Positions 34,786 through 44,097 of a stretch of DNA of 64,000 nucleotides are shown piece by piece. Origin of the DNA: Halioglobus japonicus (GTDB taxonomy: Bacteria; Pseudomonadota; Gammaproteobacteria; Pseudomonadales; Halieaceae); assembly GCF_001983995.1 (NCBI RefSeq), contig NZ_CP019450.1, positions 1,984,001 to 2,048,000 on the forward strand. Direction: 5' to 3'. Under the pieces are notes generated by a model that saw only the letters and a program-made list of their open reading frames with translations, was not told the DNA's origin and ran no database searches. The translations under genes and the position numbers were made by a program. Each line of letters begins with the position of its first letter. The first letter of the stretch is position 1.

Positions 34786-35817
34786 ATGGACCTGAAAGGA
34801 AAGAAAGTAACAGTTCACGATATGTGTCTGCGTGACGGCATGCACCCCAAACGCCACCAGATTACGGTGGATGAAATGGTTGCCGTGTCCAAAGCCATGG
34901 ACGAGGCGGGCGTGCCCCTGATCGAAGTCACCCACGGCGACGGTCTTGGCGGTACTTCGGTGAACTACGGTTTTCCCGCGGCTACCGACGAGGAATATCT
35001 CACGGCGGTATGTAAGGAGGTGAACAATGCCAAGGTGTCAGCGCTGCTGCTGCCGGGGATTGGCACGGTCGATCACCTTAAGATGGCCGTGGATTGCGGT
35101 ATCTCCACCATTCGGGTCGCCACCCACTGTACCGAAGCGGATGTCTCGGAGCAGCACATCAAGATGGCCGCTTCCATGGATGGCCTGGATACCGTTGGCT
35201 TTCTGATGATGGCCCACATGATTGAGCCCGAGGAGCTGTTGGCACAGCTGAAGCTGATGGAGGACTACGGTGCCAACTGTGTCTACATTACCGATTCGGC
35301 CGGCTACATGCTGCCGGACGACGTCACTGCCAGAGTTGCACTGGCCAGGGCAGAGCTTCGTCCGGAAACCGAGATAGGCTTTCACGGGCACCACAATCTG
35401 GCGATGGGTGTGGCCAATTCCATTGCCGCGGTGGCCGCCGGGGCGAACCGGATTGACGGCTCCATGGCGGGCCTTGGTGCCGGCGCGGGCAACACGCCGC
35501 TGGAAGTATTTATCGCTGTCTGCGACCGCATGGGTATCGAGACGGGTGTGGATACCTTCAAGGCCATGGATATTGCCGAGGACCTGATCACGCCCATGAT
35601 GGATGAGCAGGTGCGTATCGACCGCGATGCCCTCACGCTCGGTTACGCAGGGGTTTACTCGTCGTTCCTGCTGTTTGCCAAACGATCAGCGGAAAAGTAC
35701 AACCTCTCCAGCCGCGACATTCTGGTGGAACTGGGACGGCGGCGCACTGTGGGTGGCCAGGAAGATATGATCGAAGACCTCGCGCTGGATATGGCCCGGG
35801 AGCAGGGCACCATTTAG
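34786..35817 (+). CDS. hsaF: 4-hydroxy-2-oxovalerate aldolase, HsaF/MhpE type
   Basis: The protein has 343 aa. The TIM barrel shows the [11 protein letters not shown] metal/catalytic start, VTHGDGLGG, a [14 protein letters not shown] segment with metal His residues and [18 protein letters not shown]. It splits 4-hydroxy-2-oxoacid into pyruvate and an aldehyde, passed to the partner dehydrogenase encoded just upstream. Last gene of the operon; a strong terminator follows at 35864-35893. Confidence 0.94.
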   Translation: MDLKGKKVTVHDMCLRDGMHPKRHQITVDEMVAVSKAMDEAGVPLIEVTHGDGLGGTSVNYGFPAATDEEYLTAVCKEVNNAKVSALLLPGIGTVDHLKMAVDCGISTIRVATHCTEADVSEQHIKMAASMDGLDTVGFLMMAHMIEPEELLAQLKLMEDYGANCVYITDSAGYMLPDDVTARVALARAELRPETEIGFHGHHNLAMGVANSIAAVAAGANRIDGSMAGLGAGAGNTPLEVFIAVCDRMGIETGVDTFKAMDIAEDLITPMMDEQVRIDRDALTLGYAGVYSSFLLFAKRSAEKYNLSSRDILVELGRRRTVGGQEDMIEDLALDMAREQGTI

Positions 35818-35863
35818 GCGGTATTCGCCCCAGACTGCGATTCGTCGCAAAGCGCTGGACCCG

Positions 35864-35893
35864 CGGGCAGTATTCACCAATACTGCCCGTTTT
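35864..35893 (+). terminator. Rho-independent terminator of the hsa-like operon
   Basis: Perfect 11-bp stem: CGGGCAGTATT (35864-35874), loop CACC, AATACTGCCCG (35879-35889), then TTTT. It is symmetrical but has no A-run on the upstream side, so it serves the plus strand. Confidence 0.88.
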
Positions 35894-35911
35894 GGTTCTG
35901 GAGCCTTGCAC

Positions 35912-37795
35912 GTGAAAATAATGACAAGCCTTGGCAGCGTTCTGCTGCTGGTTGTATCCCCGCTGGCCGCGCTTGCCGCCAAACCCGTCATCGAAACCCA
36001 GGATGACCTACCGCGCCATACCTACGAACTGGAATTAAAGGTCGTCGACCTCTATGCCAGCGAAAATCGCGAGACTCTGCTGGACCTCGCCGATCAGGTG
36101 CAGGCCGATATCGAGGGTGATCTTGAGAAGTATGATATTCGGGATGACAACACGGTTAAGGGTTTCTACTCTGTGCTGGGCACGATCGCGATTCTTGAAG
36201 GTCGCTGGCAGGACTACCTGGATTATCTCGGCAAGCGCCGTGAGCTGGAGAGCAAGGAAGCCAATCGCCTGACCATGGGCTTGTTCGGCGAGGCATTGGC
36301 GGCGGTAGAAATTGCCGGTAAGGGCGATGATGCCCAGGCCCTCAGAGCGGAGCTCAAAAGCCTTGTGGAGGCGCTCCCCTATGAGACAGTTCAGGACAAC
36401 GTGAAGAGTGGCAAGGGCAGGGCGGAGATCCTTACCGAGGCGCTGGTCCTTGGTAATCTGGAGTCGTCGTTCCAACCCGTGGTCGACAATACTGGCGGCG
36501 AAATCAGCTACGATGTGGCATCCACGCTGGTGTCGGTCAGTTTTACCTTGGACGAGTTCATTCCCAATCGCGCGGTGGTCGGCGAGGTGTATGCCGACTT
36601 TATTGCCGCCAATGATTTGGCCAAGGAGGATATCTGGGCTGCGCGCGAGGTTGTGATTCCTGCGGATGCAGATGCGACACCGGTGATTGTGTCTGTGTGG
36701 GACAGTGGTGTGGACACGGTCATTCCCGGCCTGGCACAGCAATTGTGGACTAACAGCGATGAGATCCCCGGCAATAACATCGACGACGACAAGAATGGCT
36801 TTGTCGATGATGTGCATGGTTTTGCCTATAACCTTGATTCCGAGAAGGTGACGCAACTGCTGCGTCCGATCGAGCAGGACTTCGGTGTGAATCCCGCAGA
36901 CTTGCAGGGGCACGCCAAAGGCCTGGGCGACAACAGTTCCAATATCGACAGCCCCGAGGCCGCTGCACTGCGCAAGTATATTTCCGGCCTGCCCCAGAAC
37001 GAGGTACAGAGCTTCCTCGAAAATCTCAGCCTGTATGGCGGCTATGCCCACGGCACCCATGTCTCGGGTATTGCCCTGGCGGGTAACCCCTTCGCTGAAC
37101 TGCTGGTGGCGCGGATGACCTATAGCCACACGCAAATGCCCCCCAAGCCGAGCATTGAACAGTCGGAACGCGATGCTGCGATGTTCCGCGAGGCAGGCCA
37201 TTATTTCCGTGACAACGGTGTGCGGGCAGTCAATATGAGTTGGGGCGGAAGTGTACGCAGCTACGAGACCGCGCTGGAAGCGCACAACATTGGTGAGTCT
37301 CCCGAGGAGCGCAAGGCGCTGGCGCGGAAGATCTTCAAGATCGGCGACGCGGGTCTCAGAGAAGCGATTGGCGGTTCTCCGGACATCCTGTTTATTACCA
37401 GCGCCGGTAATTCCGACAACGATGTGACTTTTGACGAGTTCTATCCGAGCAGCTATGAGTACCCCAATTTGTTGACGGTAGGCGCGGTTGATATCGCGGG
37501 TGATGAGACCAGTTTCACCAGCCTCGGCAAAGTGGATATCTATGCCAACGGTTTTGAAGTGGAGAGCTATGTGCCAGGCGGCGACAGAATCCCCTTTAAT
37601 GGCACGTCCATGTCCTCGCCCCAGGTGCTCAATCTCGCCGCCAAGCTGTTGGCCATGGCGCCGGACCTCAGTGTCGCTGAACTGCGCCAGTTGATTCTGG
37701 ACGGTGCCGACGAAAAGCAGCTGGAAAGCCGCACCATTCTGCTCATGAATCCCAAGGCATCCATGGCCTTGCTGGAAAAACAGCTGGCCAAGTAA
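35912..37795 (+). CDS. Exported subtilisin-like serine protease (S8) with long N-terminal region
   Basis: The protein has 627 aa from the GTG at 35912 (GGAG 8 nt upstream; a TTG 6 bp earlier is too close to the ribosome site). A signal peptide (SVLLLVVSPLAALA) is followed by ~220 residues with no family that I recognise, then the S8 domain: Asp in VSVWDSGVD, His in YAHGTHVSGIALAG and Ser in FNGTSMSSPQV. A Ca-binding-like NNIDDDKNGFVDDVHGF stretch and a ~100-residue insert separate Asp and His. Probably periplasmic or secreted. It lies after the operon terminator and is 5 bp upstream of a TauE-type gene. Confidence 0.88.
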   Translation: MKIMTSLGSVLLLVVSPLAALAAKPVIETQDDLPRHTYELELKVVDLYASENRETLLDLADQVQADIEGDLEKYDIRDDNTVKGFYSVLGTIAILEGRWQDYLDYLGKRRELESKEANRLTMGLFGEALAAVEIAGKGDDAQALRAELKSLVEALPYETVQDNVKSGKGRAEILTEALVLGNLESSFQPVVDNTGGEISYDVASTLVSVSFTLDEFIPNRAVVGEVYADFIAANDLAKEDIWAAREVVIPADADATPVIVSVWDSGVDTVIPGLAQQLWTNSDEIPGNNIDDDKNGFVDDVHGFAYNLDSEKVTQLLRPIEQDFGVNPADLQGHAKGLGDNSSNIDSPEAAALRKYISGLPQNEVQSFLENLSLYGGYAHGTHVSGIALAGNPFAELLVARMTYSHTQMPPKPSIEQSERDAAMFREAGHYFRDNGVRAVNMSWGGSVRSYETALEAHNIGESPEERKALARKIFKIGDAGLREAIGGSPDILFITSAGNSDNDVTFDEFYPSSYEYPNLLTVGAVDIAGDETSFTSLGKVDIYANGFEVESYVPGGDRIPFNGTSMSSPQVLNLAAKLLAMAPDLSVAELRQLILDGADEKQLESRTILLMNPKASMALLEKQLAK

Positions 37796-37800
37796 CCACG

Positions 37801-38520
37801 GTGGGGGTTGAGTGGCTGCTGCTGCCGATTGCCTTTCTGACCTCGGCACTCGCCGCGGTCATGGGGCTGGGGGGCGGCATGCTGCTTATCGCGGCCATGC
37901 CGGGATTGCTGCCACCCCAGGCAATTATTCCGGTGCATGCCTTCACCCAACTGGCCAGTAATGCCTCTCGTGCAGGCTTTGCCTGGCGCCATATCGCCTG
38001 GGAGATAGTGCCCGCATTTACCCTCGGCGCTGTCCTGGGCGCCTGGCTGGGCGGTGAGATCTACGACCAGCTCGAGCTGAGTTGGTTGCCTGCCGTGATT
38101 GGTGTTCTGATTCTACTAGTGACCTGGGTGCCGATGCCGCAGGTGCCCGGCGGCGGACAGGTGGCGCTCACCGTACTGGGCTTTTACCAAACAGGGCTGG
38201 GCATGATTGCCGGTGCTACCGGGCCGCTGGGAGCCTCCCTGCTGATGCGACGCAATCCTGAGCGCGATTGGGTGGTGGTGAATACGGCACTGTATATGGC
38301 CCTTAACCATGCGCTGCGCCTGGCGGCTTTTGCGTTACTGGGTTTCAGTTTTGGCCCATGGTGGCCGTTGATGTTGGCCATGGCGGCAGCGGTCATTGTC
38401 GGTTCCTGGGTAGGAACGCGGCTGCGCGCTCGCATACCACAGCGAAACTTCACTAGACTCTTCAAAACACTGGTAACTGTGCTGGCTTTGCGTATGATCG
38501 CCATGCCTTTCTTCAGCTGA
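37801..38520 (+). CDS. TauE/SafE family membrane transporter
   Basis: The protein has 239 aa from a GTG at 37801. Repeated hydrophobic helices and the glycine-rich N-terminal GLGGGMLLIAAM plus mid-protein FYQTGLGMIAGATGPLGASL match the TauE/SafE (sulfite/sulfonate exporter-like) fold. Substrate unknown. It starts 5 bp after the protease stop and precedes rarD. Confidence 0.85.
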   Translation: MGVEWLLLPIAFLTSALAAVMGLGGGMLLIAAMPGLLPPQAIIPVHAFTQLASNASRAGFAWRHIAWEIVPAFTLGAVLGAWLGGEIYDQLELSWLPAVIGVLILLVTWVPMPQVPGGGQVALTVLGFYQTGLGMIAGATGPLGASLLMRRNPERDWVVVNTALYMALNHALRLAAFALLGFSFGPWWPLMLAMAAAVIVGSWVGTRLRARIPQRNFTRLFKTLVTVLALRMIAMPFFS

Positions 38521-38530
38521 CGGATCCGAC

Positions 38531-39445
38531 ATGTTTGCCACAATGAGCGACCAGCAACGCGGGGCTGCCTATGGTGTTACCGCGTATCTGATCTGGGGTT
38601 TCGCCGCACTTTACTGGGTGCAGACAGAGCCCGTGGATCCTCGCGATCTGCTCGCACATCGGGCCCTGTGGTCCGTGCCGTTTGTGTTTGTCTGTCTGTT
38701 GTTCAGAGATCGACTCAAGGCTGCGCTGGCGGTGTTCAAACAACCGCGCGTGCTGGGCATTATGGCTATAGCGGCAGCACTTAGCGGCACCAACTGGCTG
38801 GTTTTCCTGTGGGCTATTAGTAATGGTCAGGCGACTGAAGCGAGCCTGGGATACTTCCTGTTGCCGCTGCTCAACGTGGTCATTGGACTCACCCTGTTTG
38901 GCGAGCGCGTTGATCGGGCGCAGCAGGTGGGCATTGCGTTTGCGGTCGCGGCAGTGTTGTTACAGATCTTTCATCGCGGCGGTCTGCCTTTGGTATCGCT
39001 AGGCCTGGCGTGTACCTTTGGTTTATACGGTGCCATTCGCAAGAAGGTCAGCGTGAGCTCGCTGGAAGGTCTGTTTATTGAGACCTTGATGATGTCCCCC
39101 CTGGCGCTTTACTGGATGCACACCCATGAATGGGCGGGCCTGGGTGCGCATGGCCTGCGGGTAGATATGTTCTTGCTCGGGGCCGGCGCTATGACCGCGA
39201 TTCCGCTGATCAGCTATGTCGCTTCGAGTCGCTTGTTGCCGCTGACCGCACTGGGACTGATCTTTTATATCGGCCCCACCGCGCAGTTGCTGGTTGCGCT
39301 GCTAATATTCAAAGAGCCATTCGATCTGGTTCAGGGCATTGCATTTGGACTGGTCTGGTGCGGGCTCGCTTTTGTGACAGTCGATGGCATCAGGCGCAGT
39401 CGCAAACGGCGCGCTCATCTGGACGTCAACAGGAGAGATTCGTGA
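38531..39445 (+). CDS. rarD: EamA family transporter RarD
   Basis: The protein has 304 aa with about ten membrane helices. The RarD signature GVTAYLIWGFAALYW and the second-repeat SRLLPLTALGLIFYIGPTAQ are present. RarD proteins are inner-membrane drug/metabolite transporters of uncertain substrate. ATG 38531 has a weak GGA; ATG 38543 is an alternative. The stop overlaps the start of the lipoprotein gene (GTGA). Confidence 0.9.
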   Translation: MFATMSDQQRGAAYGVTAYLIWGFAALYWVQTEPVDPRDLLAHRALWSVPFVFVCLLFRDRLKAALAVFKQPRVLGIMAIAAALSGTNWLVFLWAISNGQATEASLGYFLLPLLNVVIGLTLFGERVDRAQQVGIAFAVAAVLLQIFHRGGLPLVSLGLACTFGLYGAIRKKVSVSSLEGLFIETLMMSPLALYWMHTHEWAGLGAHGLRVDMFLLGAGAMTAIPLISYVASSRLLPLTALGLIFYIGPTAQLLVALLIFKEPFDLVQGIAFGLVWCGLAFVTVDGIRRSRKRRAHLDVNRRDS

Positions 39446-40128
39446 ATAGGTTTATTTGTAGTGTGGCGTTACTCGCGCTGGCGGGCTGCGCCACTTCCGA
39501 AACCCACACCCCGACCAGCACCGGCAGCACCAGCAATGAATTCCAGCCTGACGCCCGCCCGATTGCACAGACCTACGTCTACGAATGCACAGGGATGGAT
39601 TTCATGACCCGTGTAGGCCCTGGTGAAATGGCTATCTGGCTGGAAGATCGCTACCTGGTGTTATCCCAGGTGCGCGCTGCTTCAGGCAGCAAGTATGTCG
39701 AAGGCGATGTCATGTTCTGGAGCAAGGGTCACGATGTGCTTCTGGAGGTGGACGGGATTCGCTACAGCGATTGCAGTCTCAATCCGCAACGTGCCCCCTG
39801 GGAAGACGCCCGCCGGAGGGGTGTGGACTTCAGGGCAGTCGGTAACGAGCCCGGTTGGGTGGTGGAAGTGCGCGACGGGCAGAATCTCCTGTTTAAAGGA
39901 GACTATGGCGCCACCGTGTTGTTGTTTCCCGATCCGGCCAAATCGGCGACAGGTAATGGCAGCGAGTACACCGCGCAAAGCGGTAAACACAGCCTGCGCC
40001 TGACTATTGAAGACGCCTTCTGCGCGGATACCATGGCGGACATAGAGTATCCCACCACGGTACAACTTGTTGTCGATGGCCGTAGCTATGCCGGTTGCGG
40101 ACGCGAACTGGATTATCCCTGGGAGTAG
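39442..40128 (+). CDS. Two-domain lipoprotein: MliC-like lysozyme inhibitor domain plus COG3650-like domain
   Basis: The protein has 228 aa from the GTG at 39442 with AGGAGAG 5 nt upstream. The signal peptide ends in a lipobox LALAGC. The first domain (about 45-110) has the MliC pattern: TYVYECTGMDF, SQVRAASGSKYV, MFWSKGHDVLLEVDG and a second Cys. The second (about 125-228, FRAVGNEPGWVVEVRDGQNL, LRLTIEDAFCADTM) matches a conserved domain often paired with MliC. Likely protects peptidoglycan from c-type lysozyme. Coupled to rarD by a 4-bp overlap. Confidence 0.8.
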   Translation: MNRFICSVALLALAGCATSETHTPTSTGSTSNEFQPDARPIAQTYVYECTGMDFMTRVGPGEMAIWLEDRYLVLSQVRAASGSKYVEGDVMFWSKGHDVLLEVDGIRYSDCSLNPQRAPWEDARRRGVDFRAVGNEPGWVVEVRDGQNLLFKGDYGATVLLFPDPAKSATGNGSEYTAQSGKHSLRLTIEDAFCADTMADIEYPTTVQLVVDGRSYAGCGRELDYPWE

Positions 40129-40161
40129 CAGGCCGGGAATCCCCGCTTCACTCGGGTTCTG

Positions 40162-40175
40162 TTGACCCGGTTCAA
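40162..40175. promoter_or_regulatory. FNR/Anr-like site upstream of the ompW remnant
   Basis: TTGACCCGGTTCAA matches TTGAT-N4-ATCAA at 8 of 10 positions. It lies 90 bp before the ATG of the ompW remnant. OmpW is a known FNR target in enterics, which supports this weak match. Confidence 0.4.
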
Positions 40176-40265
40176 TGTTACGAATCACGCTCCCTTCTAC
40201 GATATCCGTAAATATCGAGGGGACGACTATGCTCCTTGGTGGATGTCCATAGTGAGGAGTAACCC

Positions 40266-40528
40266 ATGAAAAATGTAATCACCCTGGCCGCTGCCGTGCC
40301 ACTTGCCGGCAGTACCGCGGCGGTACAAGCCTATGAGGCTGGTGACTGGATTCTGCAGGAGCCGACATTCCCCTAGGTGAGCACTGGGCCCTGAACGCAG
40401 GGGTCTGGTACATCGATATCGATACGACGGCCACGGTCACGCTCAAAGACGCGGGCGATAGCAAGGTCAGGTTTGACGTGGAAATCGATCCCTAGTTGTA
40501 TAACGTCGGCATTGCCTACAAATTCTGA
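40266..40528 (+). pseudogene. ompW: ompW remnant with internal deletion and amber codons
   Basis: An ATG at 40266 opens an OmpW-type signal peptide and mature start (QAYEAGDWILQ), which runs into TAG at 40374. In another frame, the OmpW C-terminus follows at once: LGEHWALNAGVWYIDIDTTA, then a TAG at 40494-40496 where the family has Trp (EIDP-W), then LYNVGIAYKF and TGA at 40526. Compared with the usual ~190-residue barrel, about 120-130 middle residues are deleted. An FNR-like site and a terminator still flank it. Outer-membrane OmpW is thus not made from this copy. Confidence 0.85.
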
Positions 40529-40567
40529 ACCCCAGGATGGCCCGCTCACCTAGGGTCATCTGGCGCC

Positions 40568-40597
40568 TGGCCCGGCGCTTTTGAGTCGGGCTTTTTC
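40568..40597 (+). terminator. Probable terminator after the ompW remnant
   Basis: GCCCG (40570-40574) pairs with CGGGC (40587-40591), followed by TTTTT and a second T-run nearby. A short stem, but well placed for the former ompW unit. Confidence 0.55.
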
Positions 40598-40699
40598 TGC
40601 TTTTTTCCACCGGTGATGGTTCGGGCGATGTCGGTGCCGTTTGCGAAGGGCTATGCCGGTGTTATGGTGGTGTCAAAGCAATAACAACGGAGTACCAGC

Positions 40700-41308
40700 A
40701 TGCCAGGCCAGAAGACCGTTCCCTTTTTTGTGTCCACCACACTGGCGGGAGTTCTGTTGATAGTGCCCGTGGCGTTGTTGGCCGGTGTTTTATTTTACGC
40801 TTACGGCCTGTTGGTAGAGCTGGCACAACTGTCGGGCCTGCAGTTGCCGTTCAGTGATTTCCTCAATGGTTTGATTATCGGTCTCGGTGCGCTGGTCAGT
40901 GTAATCGTTATATGTTTTTTCATTGGCCTGGCTTTGCGCACTAGTATTGGTAACGTCATCGAACACAAGTACCAGGGACTGCTGGACAAATACGTACCCG
41001 TTGTCGGCATGCTGCGCGGCCTGGTTATGCAAATTGTAGGTGGCAACGACGCCGTGGCGAAATTACGTCCCGCAGAGGTGTGCCTGCACGGGGGGGCAGG
41101 TCGTCAATACGGTTTGATTGTTGAAGAACTGCCCGACGGGCGCGCAGTGGTATTCGTGCCTACTGTGCCGGCTGCAACCATTGGTCAAATTTATGTCTTA
41201 ACCGCTGACGCGATCACCGAACTCGATACTCCCGTTCAGGATATGCTCAATGCGGTCACTCAATGGGGCGCAGGCGCCACATTGATGTACAAGGGCAACG
41301 AGGATTAA
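40700..41308 (+). CDS. DUF502 family membrane protein
   Basis: The protein has 202 aa. Two membrane helices (about 10-34 and 54-76) precede a soluble part with the DUF502 marks VPVVGMLRGLVMQI, GLIVEELPDGRAVVFVPTVP and a TPVQDMLNAVTQWG stretch. Role unknown; the family is common next to envelope genes. It starts 33 bp upstream of the broken outer-membrane protein gene. Confidence 0.82.
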   Translation: MPGQKTVPFFVSTTLAGVLLIVPVALLAGVLFYAYGLLVELAQLSGLQLPFSDFLNGLIIGLGALVSVIVICFFIGLALRTSIGNVIEHKYQGLLDKYVPVVGMLRGLVMQIVGGNDAVAKLRPAEVCLHGGAGRQYGLIVEELPDGRAVVFVPTVPAATIGQIYVLTADAITELDTPVQDMLNAVTQWGAGATLMYKGNED

Positions 41309-41341
41309 TACTATGGTTCGTCGATACTGCCCGCGCCAAGG

Positions 41342-42184
41342 ATGACACATTCCGGTATGCCGATTTTTCCACGACTTAACTCGGTGATTGCTGTCATCGC
41401 AATGCTTCTTGTGCTGATGTCGCCAGGCAGTTGGGGAGAGGAGGGCGGCTTCGCCGACGAATGGAAGTTAATCATCAACTTTCCCATGTTGTGGCTGCCG
41501 GATATCGAGGGCGAGATCGATGTAGACGGTGAACTGATTAACGTGGATACGCCGATTTCCGACACGCTGCACAATCTTGATTTCGGTTTCATCGGCGAAA
41601 TCTATGCGCGCCACGGTCCCTGGATGCTCGGTTTGCGGGTCATGCATCTGGATACCTCCAGTGGCTCGCGTATTGGTCCAGTTGGTCTGTTGCCGGGCCT
41701 GCCTCCACTGGTGGGTGAATACGATGTGACGGTGGAGTCATCGCTCTTCACTAGTGACGTGATTGGCGGTTACACGCTGAACGACTACATTGCCCTTTAC
41801 ACCGGGGTGCGGCGCAGTGGACTGAACATGAGAGTGAGAACCCGTGCCAACGAAGAAGGCAGCGGGATCGTCGAGTTGCCCGGCCGGGTGACGATTACCG
41901 ATGAGGCATTGTATGACTGGATTGGTGGCGTGGCGCTGACAGCACCTCTGGGCGACAGTGGCAAGTGGCGGGCGGTTCTGGAGGCCGATACCTTGATTGA
42001 CGGTGACAACGACACGAATTATTAGCTCAATGGCTTTATCGCCCATCATTTCAATGAGCGTCACAGCGTCTGGTTCGGCTACCGTTATCTGAATATGGTG
42101 CGCAGCATGCGGGTTGAAGGGTCCCGGGTGAAAACCGATTTCGTGCAAAGCGGGCCGACTCTGGGCTGGGCCTTTACGTTCTGA
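41342..42184 (+). pseudogene. Outer-membrane beta-barrel protein interrupted by an in-frame TAG
   Basis: A signal peptide (VIAVIAMLLVLMSPGSWG) starts a protein rich in alternating strands (FGFIGEIYARHGPWMLGLRV ... DYIALYTGVRRSGLNMRV). TAG at 42023-42025 stops it after 227 aa, but the same frame continues to TGA at 42182-42184 with three more amphipathic strands (HHFNERHSVWFGYRYLNMV) and a C-terminal Phe (GWAFTF), the usual barrel end. Without the last strands the barrel could not be inserted. No frameshift is seen. Family resembles uncharacterised porin-like proteins; substrate unknown. Confidence 0.7.
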
Positions 42185-42214
42185 TTAAGGGACGGGTTTG
42201 TTCGACCAGTCAAC

Positions 42215-43195
42215 TTAGCTGAGGCGGCGAATAACACGGCGGGCTAGTTGCTCACTGTAACTGTTAATCTTCCAGTGACCCGGGCTCCAACCCTTCACAA
42301 AGCGATGAAAATCTGCCCAGGCGACGTCGTAGAGCTCTCGCCATTGAGCTTCCAGGGCGCGATGATCGATGGCGGGATGTCGTAACCGCGCGTGGGTGCC
42401 AAGTGCGCCAAAATAGTAGTCCAGCAGGGGAGTTTCCAGCGCGGCACACTGTGCTTCATCCAGGCAACTGCCGATAAAGTAAGCCACATCCTTCATGCCA
42501 CAGCCGGCGCCAACATACTGGAAGTCCACGGCGGCGACACGGGGTGTGCCACCTATGGTGGCAAAGCAAAAGTTGGCCAGTTTGGCATCGCCGTGTACCA
42601 GCGTCTGGAAGTCGCTTTTTTTCAGGACCGCGTCGATGTGTGGCGCCGCTTCGCGCAGCGGAATATCGGTTAGAGCCGCCAACTCATCCGGGCGGGTATC
42701 GAGATGCCAGTATGTGCCGCACTCCCAGAGCCCAATGGCGTCCGAGCCCAGGAAGGTTGCGTGAAAGGCCGCCAGCCAGTTCAGGCATGCGTGTATATCT
42801 GCGAGTTCAACCGCCTGTTTTCTATCATCAAAGCCCGCGGCATCGAGGTCTGTCAGAAGCAGTAGAGTCTCGTTGTCACTGGCTTGTACTGCAAGGCAGG
42901 TGGGTACCGGGCTGTCGGCACCGCAGCGCGGTGCATAGTGACGGTACCAGTATGCTTCTACCTGGTAGGAACGGATCTTTCGCTGGTGAGAGCGATCGCT
43001 GTCCCAGCCACGCGGGTGGTTGGCTATTTCCGGCAATTGAATATGTTTGAGAATGACAGACGGGTAGATACTGCCTTGCAGCGATACCCTGAGTATTTCT
43101 CCGTAACCGCTCCACAGCGACTGTACCGCATGAACATCGCTGATGGCCGTTGCCGAGGTCGCGTCGAGTATGGTGTCGATGATCTCCTGTTGCAT
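42215..43195 (-). CDS. Phosphotransferase (ecdysteroid/choline kinase-like)
   Basis: The protein has 326 aa from the ATG at 43195; further in-frame starts upstream would overlap the neighbour. The kinase-like fold carries the Brenner motif [11 protein letters not shown] and the metal site [10 protein letters not shown], with VILKHIQLP as the ATP Lys strand. Such CHK-type kinases phosphorylate small hydroxyl or amine substrates; the substrate here is unknown. It lies downstream of the cbb3 cluster on the same strand after 19 bp, which may mean read-through. Confidence 0.8.
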   Translation of the reverse strand: MQQEIIDTILDATSATAISDVHAVQSLWSGYGEILRVSLQGSIYPSVILKHIQLPEIANHPRGWDSDRSHQRKIRSYQVEAYWYRHYAPRCGADSPVPTCLAVQASDNETLLLLTDLDAAGFDDRKQAVELADIHACLNWLAAFHATFLGSDAIGLWECGTYWHLDTRPDELAALTDIPLREAAPHIDAVLKKSDFQTLVHGDAKLANFCFATIGGTPRVAAVDFQYVGAGCGMKDVAYFIGSCLDEAQCAALETPLLDYYFGALGTHARLRHPAIDHRALEAQWRELYDVAWADFHRFVKGWSPGHWKINSYSEQLARRVIRRLS

Positions 43196-43214
43196 ACAGA
43201 GAGTGCCGTGTCGC

Positions 43215-43937
43215 TCAGTGATGATGCATGTGCGAATGGTCCATTTCGGCGGGCTGGCCGGGCGCCATCTGCTGCAGGTGCTCCCCATGGGCATACACCA
43301 TATAGAGTGTCAGCATGCCGGAGCCGATGAGCAGAATGGCAATGAACAGCTTGAGTCCACGCCTGCGTAAAAAGTGCTGCAGGCGATCGGCGCCCAGTGA
43401 AACCGCGAGCATGGCAGGCAGGGTGCCGATGCCAAAGACGAACATAAGTCCTGCGGAGGTGGCAGCACTTTGTGCAGTGGCGGACCAGGCCAGCGCAGAA
43501 TAAATCAGTCCGCAAGGCATGAGGCCCCAACACAATCCCAGTGCCAGTCCCTGATGCGGGCGCTGTATGGGCAGAAATCGCGAAGAAAAACGCTGCACTG
43601 GCTGCCAGAGTTTACTGCCAGCTTGTTCCAGGACACGAATACCTTGCCACCAATTGACCACGGACAAGCCCATGGCAATCAGCAGAAAGCCCGCCAGATA
43701 GCGCAACGCAATCGTCCACGCAACCAGGTCGATGCTGCCTGCAATCAGGCCGAGCAGGCCGCCGAGCAGGGCGTAGCTGGAAATGCGTCCAACGTGGTAG
43801 GAAACTGTCACAGATTGTCTGCGTTGTCCGCCGAGGTTCAAGGCGGCGGCGACACCGCCACACATGCCCAGGCAATGGCCGCTGCCGGCCAAGCCCAGCG
43901 CAAGCGCGGAGAGATAGCTTAGATCAGCGGGCGTCAT
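43215..43937 (-). CDS. UreH/SafE-like membrane protein of the cbb3 cluster
   Basis: The protein has 240 aa from the ATG at 43937 that overlaps ccoS by 14 bp. It has about six membrane helices with a [20 protein letters not shown] start and a [19 protein letters not shown] centre, both carrying Cys/Met/His residues suited to metal. The tail ends in HSHMHHH. Such proteins are regularly found directly after ccoS and are presumed to help copper delivery or cytochrome assembly. Function is inferred from position. Confidence 0.85.
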   Translation of the reverse strand: MTPADLSYLSALALGLAGSGHCLGMCGGVAAALNLGGQRRQSVTVSYHVGRISSYALLGGLLGLIAGSIDLVAWTIALRYLAGFLLIAMGLSVVNWWQGIRVLEQAGSKLWQPVQRFSSRFLPIQRPHQGLALGLCWGLMPCGLIYSALAWSATAQSAATSAGLMFVFGIGTLPAMLAVSLGADRLQHFLRRRGLKLFIAILLIGSGMLTLYMVYAHGEHLQQMAPGQPAEMDHSHMHHH

Positions 43938-44094
43938 CGTCTTCTTTGGGCGCGGTCTTGTCCTCGTTGAGAATGCTCCACGCCTCTTTGTCGAGATCGT
44001 CGTACTGGCCGCTATCAATCGCCCACAACAGCAACTTGATGGCAATGGCAACAAACACGATAGCAATGGGAATCAACAGGTAGAGACTATCCAC
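43924..44094 (-). CDS. ccoS: cbb3 oxidase assembly protein CcoS
   Basis: This short gene encodes 56 aa from a GTG at 44094, 3 bp after ccoI. One membrane helix (LYLLIPIAIVFVAIAIKLLL) is followed by the family hallmark SGQYDDLDKEAWSIL and an acidic tail. CcoS is needed for cofactor insertion into the cbb3 oxidase. Its stop overlaps the next gene, so all are in one transcript. Confidence 0.9.
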   Translation of the reverse strand: MDSLYLLIPIAIVFVAIAIKLLLWAIDSGQYDDLDKEAWSILNEDKTAPKEDDDAR

Positions 44095-44097
44095 GAT

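Noticed and set aside
36035..37849. A 604-codon open frame antisense to the subtilase
   Set aside because: No family features; it mirrors codon-position bias of the S8 gene, whose catalytic triad and signal peptide are clear.
40200..40217. CGATAT-N6-ATATCG palindrome before the ompW remnant
   Set aside because: A short AT-rich palindrome with no known motif; it may be a chance pairing and no intact gene depends on it.
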